Under the pieces are notes generated by a model that did no database searches, was not told where the DNA came from, and was given only the letters and a program-made list of their open reading frames with translations. Of a stretch of 64,000 nt of DNA, positions 10,746 to 21,470 are shown piece after piece (position 1 is the stretch's first letter; every line of letters begins with the position of its first letter). This stretch comes from Plumapathes pennacea. Taxonomy: Eukaryota > Cnidaria > Anthozoa > Antipatharia > Myriopathidae. Position numbers and translations under genes: made by a program. The stretch covers positions 15,221,264-15,285,263 of the forward strand of contig OZ038462.1 of NCBI GenBank assembly GCA_964036295.1. The letters are read 5' to 3'.

Positions 10746-12146
10746 TTATCCTTCGTCATTAGGAATGTTTGTATATAATGATCTGACGTCCATTGACACG
10801 AGGTATGTGTTGGTGGGGACTATATCCACATTCTCAATTTTGTTAAGAAAGTCCGTGGTGTTTTTAACGTAAGATGGCAGTTTTGACACTAGTGGTTTAA
10901 CGTGGTGATCGACGTATGCAGAGATTTTGCTTGTGTGACAATTAACAGAGCTGACAACTGGCCTGCCTGGATTGCCTTGTTTGTGAATCTTCGGGAGAAT
11001 GTAGAATCTTGGCGTCTTAGGGTTTTCAGTTCGTAGGGCTTCCGCGAGTTTTTCCGATAGTAGCTGTTGTGTCTTGAATGTTTCTATAGCATCATTTATC
11101 ATGTCACTATGGTGTTCTGTAGGTGACCCAGGAAGTTCTTGGTAGAATTTGATGTTTTGCAACTGGCGTTCTGCTTCGGTAATGTAAACTTGTACGTCCA
11201 TAATGACAATGGCTCCGCCTTTATCCGCTTTAGTAATTACTATGTCATTTCTTTTGCTTAAATCTGATAGAGCTTCACGTTCTTTGGGGGTAAGGTTATT
11301 CTTCGGCAGTGGTCTCATCTTTGAGTTGTTAATGTCATACTTAATGCCTGCAATGAATGTTTCCACTGTGTGGTCCGTGTAACTTGGGGTCCAAGTAGAG
11401 TTCCTTTTTGCAAATATTTGTTCTTCAGGGAGTTCTTCCTTTGTGTTAGAGCCAAAATGTGCCCGAATTTTGATACGTCTACAAAACTTGTTTATGTCAT
11501 TGTTGAGGTCTGATCGGTTGAATTCTTTTGGTCTTGGGCAGAAGTTTAAGTTCTTGTTTAGAAGTCTGAATTCGTTCCTGGTAAACTTTTTTTCAGTAAG
11601 GTTCATTACATTTCCTGCTGGGTCATTGTGTATTCGTAGAATTGTTTGAAGCTTCTTCCTAAGTCGGTTAAAACCCTTGTGGCTTGTGTAATGTCCTCCA
11701 GTGCGTTCATCATTATTGTTGTGTGATTGCCTTCTGTGGAGAAGGCAGTTGGGCCGTTTTGATGCATTCCGAGTTTGCCGTCGACGGTTAAGATATTGTT
11801 GGTTCGCAGTGGTGGCTGGTTCAGTTCCCTTTGCTCTTAATTGTGTGCTGGATGTGGAGTGTGATATCCGGTACTTTGGATCCTCATCCCGATAGTTGCT
11901 TTTTCGTCGATTTCCCCTCTTGATTATATCAGCGTATGTTGGAGGTCTCCTTTGTTGTGCTATGGGTTCGTTGTCTTCAGCTGGAGGTTGTGTTGGTGGA
12001 ATATCGGATCTCCACGATTTCCGTGTGTACGTCTGAACTTTTTCGTTGCTGCGTTGTCTTCGAGGTTGTTGTTTATTGAATCTTATTGCGTTGAGCTTTC
12101 TGTTTTTCTTTAAATTCAATTGTCGTGTGTTGTCCCCAATATTCAA
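10746..12146 (-). CDS. Penelope-like element N-terminal region and RT fingers
   Basis: A 466-aa ORF. The first about 150 residues are basic and low in recognisable structure. From about residue 170 it shows the Penelope N-terminal module and RT motifs 1-4: LSKRNDIVITKADKGGAIVI, FYILPKIHKQGNPGRPVVS, and LVSMDVRSLYTNIP with the first catalytic Asp. It stops at a TAA right after NDEG; the very next codons continue the RT in frame (EALRHTLEKRQ...), so this is a nonsense mutation. The start at 12146 is a TTG codon, and the frame is open a little further upstream without an obvious ATG. Confidence 0.85.
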   Translation of the reverse strand: MNIGDNTRQLNLKKNRKLNAIRFNKQQPRRQRSNEKVQTYTRKSWRSDIPPTQPPAEDNEPIAQQRRPPTYADIIKRGNRRKSNYRDEDPKYRISHSTSSTQLRAKGTEPATTANQQYLNRRRQTRNASKRPNCLLHRRQSHNNNDERTGGHYTSHKGFNRLRKKLQTILRIHNDPAGNVMNLTEKKFTRNEFRLLNKNLNFCPRPKEFNRSDLNNDINKFCRRIKIRAHFGSNTKEELPEEQIFAKRNSTWTPSYTDHTVETFIAGIKYDINNSKMRPLPKNNLTPKEREALSDLSKRNDIVITKADKGGAIVIMDVQVYITEAERQLQNIKFYQELPGSPTEHHSDMINDAIETFKTQQLLSEKLAEALRTENPKTPRFYILPKIHKQGNPGRPVVSSVNCHTSKISAYVDHHVKPLVSKLPSYVKNTTDFLNKIENVDIVPTNTYLVSMDVRSLYTNIPNDEG

Positions 12147-12240
12147 TTTGATTATTTTGGTGACTTCAGCATATTCGGTTTCGTGGATAGTATTCCGAAG
12201 ATCTGTGTCGACATGCGTATATATTCACGCATATATATTT

Positions 12241-12431
12241 AAGCAATATAACACGAGTTTCCATGTCTATGTACTCTTATATAAACACGCGGGATGTTGG
12301 GAGAACACGAGAAAAAGTTCAAAATCACGAGCCGCTTCGGCGAGTGATTTTGAACTTTTTCTCGTGTTCTCACAACATCCCAAGTGTTTATATAAGAGTA
12401 CATAGACATGGAAACGAGTGTCATATTGCTT
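12241..12431. repeat. Hairpin (foldback) element, 191 bp
   Basis: Arms of about 88 bp, beginning AAGCAATAT and ending ATATTGCTT, share CCATGTCTATGTACTCTTAT, GGGATGTTG, and GAGAACACGAGAAAAAG with their complements. The loop is around GAGCCGCTTCGGCGA. A partial relative of the outer arm appears at about 13175-13205. Confidence 0.8.
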
Positions 12432-13637
<1,206 letters not shown>

Positions 13638-13738
13638 TATATATATACTAAGTATGTATACACAAAAAGTGTGCTATTCTCTTTAGCAGGGTCACTCATT
13701 TCATTATCTGTCTGAGTTCCTTTTTGTCAGTTGCTCAC

Positions 13739-14275
13739 CTTTTTCAGTATCAGCCCTGTAATGGCCACTCTCCACCTCATGGACATCACTCGTGTGGTTT
13801 GATACACGTGCGTGGCACCCAGATTGGCAATTAGACTGCTGAACCCAATCCCAGCTCCATAGAAGTAAACTCGCCAATAATCTTGCGCTTTACCATACAT
13901 CATCAAATGCATCACCAGGCTTATAAACACTGGCCGAAGCAGCATGAAAATAGAGAACACAAAGGACATGCCTAAAATGGAAGTGTAATCCTCCCAGCTG
14001 AACATGTGCAGTAAGGCTCGGAATAATTTACGTTTTCCCTTGGAATGATGGACTTGCTCGTTCCAGTTCCTCTCCAGGCTCTCTACTTGCCTTTGAGTTT
14101 TATGTTCGTCCATAAGTGGATATAAGTCGTCCAGATCCAGGTCTCTGTTATAACCTGTACTTAAAATATCATTCATCCACCAAAACATGAGACGGGAGAA
14201 GATGGTGGCAGTTGACTTTGGGTGGACTTCATTCTCCACAGATTGTATTTTCTCGTACTTAGCAGTCATTTTCAA
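13739..14275 (-). CDS. ABCC4-like gene A, coding exon 1 only
   Basis: 179 codons from ATG at 14275 to a clean donor (AAAAAG/GTGAGC) at 13739/13738. The sequence is strongly similar to exon 1 of gene B (40310-40840). It covers the N-terminal ABCC segment ([18 protein letters not shown]) and the first two to three helices of TMD1 (FVFSIFMLLRPVFISLV; YGAGIGFSSLIANL). It has one extra Lys-Met at the start relative to B. No exon resembling B exon 2 or later occurs in 1-13738, whereas B intron 1 is only 1.8 kb. Either intron 1 has been swollen by the retroelements to more than 13.7 kb, or this is an orphaned first exon. Confidence 0.85.
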
Positions 14276-14950
14276 AGTGACCTACAGAAAGAAAAAATAC
14301 GATCCAAGCTTAACACTGTGATACTTTTAAGGGCAAATGCCGTAGGAACACCGACGACTGTAGAAATAGAAATAGAAACATGTCTTTAAACTTTTTGCTG
14401 GAGGACTTGGAATCCTAGATGCATGTATGGACGAGATTGCTTGAGTGTAGGGTGCACGCTTCCACAAGCTTAAATTTAAGACATCTTTTCATGTTTTTCT
14501 TTGACCTGGAATAGTCTTTGAAACATGTATTCACCTTGGACTTTGGGGCTTTTTTTTGAGCATGTCCAAGTCAGCGTTGCGGATTGAGAGTACAGCTTTC
14601 TTGATGCGAGGGAGGACACAAAACAGTGTCTATCCATGTTCCGCTCTAAACAGTTCGTTGAAGAAATAGACGATTCTACAGTCTTGCTTCACTGGTGGAA
14701 GCTGGTAAATCTATCGGTCCGTAAATACAACACATATGCACAGATTGGCAAATTGGTACTTTGTTCCTCTCACGTATGCTGTAACTAGTTGTCCAGCCGG
14801 AAGGGCAGAATTTGTATCTGAAGTCAGTGTTATGTCGTCATCTACGTGTACATCTATATCAAGTTGAGTCGGTAAGCTGAAGTCGCATTGACTCTTTAAT
14901 AGGAAGATCATGCATCGAGTTTATATATATTTTTTAACATCCAGAAGCAC
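14276..14950 (-). promoter_or_regulatory. 5' flank of gene A, conserved with gene B
   Basis: From just upstream of the start codon to about 14900 this parallels 40841-41440 upstream of gene B. Examples are the run after CTACAGAAAGAAAA and the TACAGCTTTCTTGATGCGAGGG segment. The duplicated unit therefore included upstream DNA that probably holds the promoter or 5' UTR. I cannot pick out a TATA box or start site with confidence. A plus-strand ORF in the B copy (41133-41429) is broken by a 2-nt deletion here. Confidence 0.5.
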
Positions 14951-15715
14951 ATCGCCAGAAATTCCGGACATTTTGCGTCCACGATTGCTTCCGGTTTTTC
15001 CCAGCGGTGTGCGGTATGAGTATGCGCCATTCATACATTCAACATTGTTACGTATTTTGCCTCAGTGGGGTGGGGGAGGGATGGGTTTCTCCGGTTCAAA
15101 AAGAGACTGCTACGTTTAGGAGATGTGCCGTTGACCGACCCAGTTGAAATTAGCTTTTGTTTGATGCAATTTTCATGCGATTTGGAGCTTCCTAGCCCGA
15201 AATATCAACATCCGAAGTCAGCGTATTTCACGGGAGGTATTCGCCACGGCTGGCTGTAAACTGCAAATTCAAACGCAAAAAAGTACACATCGAATTTGCT
15301 CCAGGGGACTGACTGAGGCTTCACAGGAGATGTTCAATCCTGGACAATCAGGTACAGGGTAAACATTTTGCGTTGTAACCAAACCTCTTGTATTAAATGC
15401 AGCTTAAAAGTGACAATAACCAGTTTTGAGCGTATTCTACTATCAATCCCTTCTTACGTCGGCCGAAATTTTAAATTCAAAAAAGTACACATCGAATTTT
15501 ACCGCAGATAAATATTTTTTGTACTGTTGTGTTTAGGAAGCTTTCCTCTTCCGAATGCTGCCCAAACATTTTTACGAACGTGCTTCAGTTAAGCGAAAAG
15601 CGCAATTTATTATCAGATCCCATACATTTCTTTGTTATTTCTTGAGCGGCTTTCAGCGTGAAACCTGATGCCTTTTCCAAGATGGCGCAACCGGATGTCT
15701 GAAATTTCTGGCGAT
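14951..15715. mobile_element. 765-bp TIR element, copy 1
   Basis: The ends are ATCGCCAGAAATTCCGGACAT and, inverted, ATCGCCAGAAATTTCAGACAT (about 21-bp terminal inverted repeats). A second, highly similar copy is at 39145-39896 within intron 1 of gene B. No transposase ORF. A target duplication is not clear. Confidence 0.75.
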
Positions 15716-17655
15716 GATTTGCAACTGAACCCTTCTGTGGGTGACAATAACTTGGTTACAGTAAATGCTCAGTGAATTTTTACGGGATTCGGGGAGACTA
15801 GGGTCGCGTAACAACCAAGAGAACCCCATATGTGTACGTAAATGCCCATCGTATCTTGCCAAAAATATATTATTTCGAAATACTGCAACCCTTGTTACAA
15901 AATGCTTCAATTCTAATTACAAAATACTTACGTTATTACAAAACGCTGCAGAAGATGGCACTTGATTTGGTGCGAGATCGAATTAATTAAACAACAGTTA
16001 ATTCCCAACCAAGGGCGCACTGGTGGCTGAATTGAAACATAGGACTAATAAATATATTTGTTGCTAGAAAAGTAGCAACAAAAAAAAACAATGCTGCAAC
16101 TTACTGGTGAATCGAAATTATACTAAAATTATAATAGTTTCCATTACCTACTTACCGAAGAGTGCCACCGCACAATTCATCATACCGAGAATTTCCAATT
16201 GCGTTACAGACTGAAAAGATTATCCCGAAGCTCTGCGAGTGTAATAATCGAGACGCTAATGGGGTATCTCGCATTTTCGAGACGCTAAATGAGGCCGCTT
16301 TCTCAAATTCTAATGTTCGTCAGTCAAGCGGGCGACCTTCAGGCGTGGTAGCTAAGCTTCCAAGTTTGATTCATTGCGGCTAAGAATTGATGGAGCACGA
16401 CGGCAGTGTAGTTCTATATCAAGATGCAGGTACAAAGCCAGGCAGTTCGACGGATAGCTATAAAATACACGTATATTGTGCCTTTTTATGGGAGGCAAGC
16501 TTGCCAGCCATAAAATAAATAAAACGATTTCATTACTTCTTCAGAAAGGATAAGCAAAATTCAGTCGGTGGAAATCAAACATTCACTGTGGCAAATTTAC
16601 CGACTGATGTTTACAAGACTGAAATTTACAGAAACCAATTGTTATGGCAAGACGCGCCAGGCGCTCAATTCAATGGAAATTGGAATTTTCGTAGTGTGAG
16701 AGGACTGCTCTTTATATCGAAATCGTTGAAGAAGTAGACGACAATAATTTGGGTTTGTTTCATTTGCTGGAAATGAAGAGCTAAGACTATGTCTTTCAGG
16801 AAATGGTGAGTTTTTAACAGATAACTTTGCCTGCGTGACATTATTATTATTTGCATATTTCGCTGGAAGTGACATGGAAATGGATTAATATTTTCTCTAA
16901 CCGGATTGAAATGCTCTCCGCTTTCTGAGGCTAAAGTAGAGAATACTCGGCCAGGCGGCCGCTGCTTTCCATAACAATCCCAGTCTAGTGTTTTTCCCAA
17001 AGAGTTTTAATAGAATTTATGAGTGGTCGGGGGCGCTCAGTACAATCGAACCTTGTATTATCATATTTTTAAGACTCGTGTTGCAGTTTCCACGCTTTCA
17101 GTTTGAAATCTGTTACACTCTCTGACTGCTCTGACTTGCTTTCTGAAGGCTAAATTAGAGTATATTCGGCCAGGCGGCCACTGCTTTCTATAACAACATA
17201 CACAGTCTAGTGTTTTATTAGAATTTATGAGTGTCCGAGGGCGCTCAGCAAAATCGAACCTTGTATCATCATAGTTTAAAATGGACTGCACTTTTTAAAC
17301 AAAATCGCACCCAGTGAAAATGAATTTTCTTTCTGCTCCGACGATTTTAACACGGGAGGGATATAATCAAACTTTTTACGCACCTACAACGTCTCGTTTA
17401 GGTGTCGAAGCTGAGTGATCGTCGATCCCTTTATCGAGCTCTTGTCTTCCTGAAAGATGAGATACTGGTTCACTGTTATGACCTTTATGAATATCAAATT
17501 ATATGCGCCATGGTAACCATTTGTATTCTATGGAATTTTGTTTTTTAAGCGGAGAAAGCCCTGTGTCAAACAAAGGAATCCATCAGCGCTTCGCCGTCTA
17601 TTGTTTCCTATTGACTATGTAGCCTCCGTGTGCGTTGACGTTTTACAAATACGTT
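15716..17655. repeat. Repeat block paralogous to 42600-44990
   Basis: Segments at about 15990-16110, 16150-16640 and 17400-17655 match, in the same order, about 42605-42750, 44240-44740 and 44780-45010. The module AACATAGGACTAA...TTGTTGCTAGAAAAGTAGCAAC also occurs near 55160-55210. A local duplication (AGAGTATATTCGGCCAGGCGGCC and relative) lies at 16930-17050 and 17150-17290. No gene recognised. Confidence 0.65.
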
Positions 17656-17661
17656 CCGTGT

Positions 17662-17984
17662 TTAGCGGTACTTGTTTACCGTTTATTATAGCCGACTAAA
17701 TCACGGACTTTCACGGGCGATTACACAAGTCAGCTTGTTCTGGCCATGCTTTCCTTCTGCCACGGTCCAGTCGTGAAAATTATTGCGGCTCAGACGAGAA
17801 ACTGAGCCTCGAAGATATAAACAAACGAGAAACAAAACAACATGTTCGATTGCGAAACAAAGGTGAGCCTCGAAGCTCTACCACGTGCTATCTAAATATG
17901 GGAGCGTGACGTAATCGAGCTAAACAATAACGCGAAAGTCCTGGGTCTGGTAACCAACATACGTTTGCCCTGGTGGCACTAACA
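17662..17984 (-). repeat. Left LTR (3' LTR) of BEL element
   Basis: It matches 24195-24518 nearly base for base, and on the coding strand starts TGTTAGTGCC. The outer end differs slightly from the other LTR (CTAA versus CTACA), so the last two bases are uncertain. Confidence 0.9.
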
Positions 17985-17997
17985 TGGCTCCCCTTGA
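17985..17997 (-). other. Polypurine tract of BEL element
   Basis: On the coding strand the sequence just before the 3' LTR reads CAAGGGGAGCCA. A purine-rich tract in this position is expected for second-strand priming. Confidence 0.6.
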
Positions 17998-18105
17998 AAT
18001 CAAAGGATTTCAAACGACAAAACAAAACAACAATAGTCTAACTGAGTTCGTTTTAGGAATGTTCCTTTTAACTGTGCAGGTCTTTGCGACCACGTGGCTC
18101 CCCGT

Positions 18106-21100
18106 CTAGGAGTCATGGCTCGGGCTGGGTGGCTCCTCATCTGGGAATTCCTTTGTCTCTTCGCTTGGTAGCAGCAAAACCAACTTCTGAACGTGTCGTT
18201 CAAGAATCGACCGAGGGCGTTGTCTCTTGCCCGAGTTGGAAATAGTGGGGTCTCCAACAGCTACTGCGACGTTTCTCACGAAGTTGGTGTCATCAGGATA
18301 CGTCCTTATCACTCTACCAAGGTGCCATTGGTTTCGCGGAGTGTTCTCATCCTTAATGATGACGATGTCATTTGTTTGCAGATTTCGCCGGGCCTTGGTC
18401 CACTTGGATCGTTCTTGTAGCCTTAGGAGATACTCTTTCCTCAAACGATCCCAGAACTCGTTTGCTAAGTGTTGCACTGTCCGCCAACGCTTTCGCAGGT
18501 ACATATCTTCTCTTTGGAAGATGCCAGGTGGAGGCAGCACTGGTTTGGCCTTCATTGTTAGGAGACGCATTGGCAATAAGGGCGATGGTGAAGTTGGGTC
18601 GCCTAAGTTGTCCACGGTTAGAGGACGGCTGTTTACAATAGCTTCTGCTTCGCAGATGAATGTTTGGAAGGACTCGTCGTTGAGGCGATTCCCGTTCTTC
18701 TCTATCAAGGCCGACAGCACGCTGCGAAGGGTCTTGATTTGCCGTTCCCAGACTCCCCCTGCGTGGCTTGCGGAGGGAACATTAGTTTTAAATTCGACCC
18801 AGTCGCAATTCTCTTTCAGCATCTCCGCTCTGATCTTCTTTCGATCCATAGTCAGCAGGGCTTCGTGGAGTTCCTTCTTAGCTCCCATGAAGTTTATCCC
18901 CTGGTCGCTTCTAATCTGTCGTGCGGGTCCTCTTCTGGAGATGAATCGGCGAAAGGTATTAAGGAAAGAATCTGTTTCTAGGCTGTGGGAGACTTCAAGG
19001 TGAACAGCACTTGATGCCATGCAAGTGAACAATGCAATGTAGCGCTTCACCTCCTTACGTCCCTCTTTGATGTGCCATGGGCCACAGTAGTCTACTGCGA
19101 CGTAGGTGAATGGTGGTGATGATTCCAGGCGATCCTTTGGCAGGTCGGACATCTTTTGCTCTTGAGTTGTTCCTCGTGATTTGTTGCAGGTGACGCACTT
19201 TGAGATTTGGTGTGCTACTGCTGAAGTGCCGCCAACGACCCAGTAGCCATTGGATCGGATCTCGTTGAGCGTGATGCCACGGCCTTGGTGTTCAACTCTT
19301 CCGTGGAAGTACCTGATGATGAGGCTGGAGAGGTGAACTTTCCTGGGTAGAATCACCGGGAACTTCACTTCATTTGGAAGGTTGCTTCGCCTAATGCGGC
19401 CTCCAACTCTCAGAACGCCGCTGCAGTCAAGGAAGGGGTCTAAACGGTGCAGTGAACCTGCTTTCTTGTCTTCCTTCTTCTGACCGTCTCTCAGGATGGA
19501 TATTTCCTTCTCGTAGGACTGAGCTTGAACTGCCTTGGTTATCTCGATTTCCGCTGATCTGATCTCCTCCACAGTTACTGGTTCTTCTTTCAGGCACTTC
19601 ACTTCAGTAATGGCTTTATTCTTCTTCCTCATCACAAGTAGGTGGAGTATCTTCAGGTAACGCAGACATATGGCTAGGGCTCTTCGGGCACGATGCCAGT
19701 CAGAGAAGTAATCCATGCGTTCGACGAGGTTCCATTTCTCTTGGGCTTTAGTTACACGCGACGTTGTCTTCTTGATTTCTGGATCACTTGAAGACAGGAT
19801 ACATTCTTTGTTCTTCTTGGGCTGGGGCCACTGCTCTTCAGGTTTCCAGAGAAATTCTGGTCCATGAATCCATCGTGATCTGTCGAGCAGCTCACTGGCA
19901 GTTAACCCACGCGAGGCGTCGTCAGCTGGGTTATTCCTTGTGTCTACATGTCTCCACTGCTCGGGGCACGTTAGGGTTCTGATTTGCTGGACACGGTTGG
20001 CCACGAAGATTTGGAATCTTCTTGCATCATTTTTTACGTAGCCCAACACAACTTCACTGTCTGTCCAGAAAACTTCTTGCATGTCCTTGTACTGAAGCTC
20101 TTGCCGTAGCAGACCACTGACTCTGGCTGATACCACGGCGGCTGTAAGTTCCAGGCGTGGCACAGTCACTACTGTCAGTGGGGCTACTCTGGCCTTGCCA
20201 ATGACAAAGGAGCAGTGAACTTCACCTCTGTCGTTCTCTAGGCGGAGAAACGAACATTGGCCATACCCGGAAGTGCTGGCATCTGAGAAGTGGTGAAGCT
20301 GGGCAATGGCTACGGGACCAAACTCTTCTGGCTTGAAACACCTTGGTATTGAGAGTTTCTCAAGCAGCTGCAGTTCGCTTCTCCATCTTTGCCATCTTGC
20401 TATCGAGGGTTCAGGGATCTCGTCGTCCCATCCTACGTTTCCTCGGCAAAGCTCTTGAAGTATTCTCTTTCCGGGAAGTAGCAGGGGGGCCAGGAAACCG
20501 ATTGGGTCGTAGATTGAGCTGATAGTTGATAGAATGCTTCTTCTGGTTAGCGGTCGGTCCTGAAGTACTATGCGGAACTTGAAGGTGTCTGCTTCAATGC
20601 ACCAATGGACGCCTAAGGCTCTTTCTATTGGCAGGACGTCTTCTTCCAGATTCAGGTCTTTAATTCCTTTAGCACGATCTTCGACTGGGACCGACTCAAT
20701 AACCTCCCTCTTGTTGCTGATAAATTTGTGGAGGTTGAATCCCCCACGGGTACACATTTTCTTGGTTTGGCGGATTAGGGTGATAGCTTCTTGCACAGTG
20801 GCCACAGACTTCAGGCCGTCGTCGACGTAGAAGTCGTGTCTTAGGAAGTTGGCTGGTTCGGTGCCGATCTCGCTTTCGTAGTCATCAGCTGTCTGCTTTA
20901 AGGCGAAGTTACAGCAACCAGGAGAGGATCCCGCTCCAAAGAGATGAACTCGCATCCGATATCTTGTAGGTTCTTTACTAGTGTCACCATCCTCCCACCA
21001 CAAGAATCTTAGGAAGTCTCTACACTCCTCAGATACTTGTACCTGGTAGAACATTGCCTCTATGTCGCTCATAAGGGCAAAAGGTTCCTGTCTGAACCTG

Positions 21101-21470
21101 GTAAGGACTCCAATCAGCTTGTTGGTGAGGTCAGGGCCAGAGAGCAGATGCTTGTTCAGTGATTCTCCCTGAAACTCAGCAGAGCAGTCAAACACTACTC
21201 GTATCTTTTCCGGCTTCTTTGGATGATACACCCCATGGTGTGGAATGTACCATGTTCGTCCGTCGTCGGTAGGCTCTTTCTCCATAGGTACCTTCTCAGC
21301 ATAACCGCTCTTAATCATGTCTGACATGAAGGTTGTGTAGTCACTCTTGTACTTCTCGTCCTTGCTGAGCCTGAACCTCAGCTGTTGTAGGCGATGAACT
21401 GCAACCTTCTCATTGTTAGGCAGTTTGAGGTGTTCATCCCGAAGAGGGAGGGGGATCTCGTAGTGGCCAT
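18106..21470 (-). CDS. BEL/Pao Pol: RT, RNase H, integrase
   Basis: The frame is open from the frameshift near 21470 to TAG at 18106, so 21327 (ATG) is not the natural start. Domains in order: RT with IRVVFDCSAEFQG, LMSDIEAMFYQVQV, and catalytic HDFYVDDGLKSV; RNase H with HHFSDASTSGYGQCSF, VPRLELTAAVVSARV, VFWTDSEVVLGYV and HVDTRNNPADDASRG; integrase zinc finger HGRVEHQGRG...CVTCNKSRG; integrase core with the DDE triad in YVAVDYCGPW, IRSDQGINFMG and GGVWERQIKTLRS. A C-terminal BEL-type domain (TNDIVIIKDENTPRNQWHLG) follows. All catalytic residues looked for are present. Only the upstream frameshift separates it from Gag-protease. Confidence 0.93.

Larger units (their letters stand above)
2820..12200 (-). 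mobile_element. Penelope-like element (GIY-YIG type), split by a gypsy element
   Basis: A Penelope-like retroelement lies on the minus strand: N-terminal region and reverse transcriptase at 12146-9965, then GIY-YIG endonuclease at 3743-3129, and a probable 3' tail to about 2820. The 6.2-kb gypsy element (3744-9964) interrupts it. Codons on the two sides join in frame at the shared GTTG, so the two halves were one gene. The open frame also has one TAA near 10746-10748. The 5' boundary is not sharp. The copy is now inactive, broken by both the insertion and the stop. Confidence 0.88.

Noticed and set aside
12241-12431. Hairpins as transcription terminators or microRNA genes
   Set aside because: Arms are far longer than either, occur in families, and lie in a eukaryotic repeat context; foldback elements fit better.
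18227-19003. 258-aa plus-strand ORF and other plus ORFs over the BEL element
   Set aside because: Antisense shadows of well-supported pol and gag domains.
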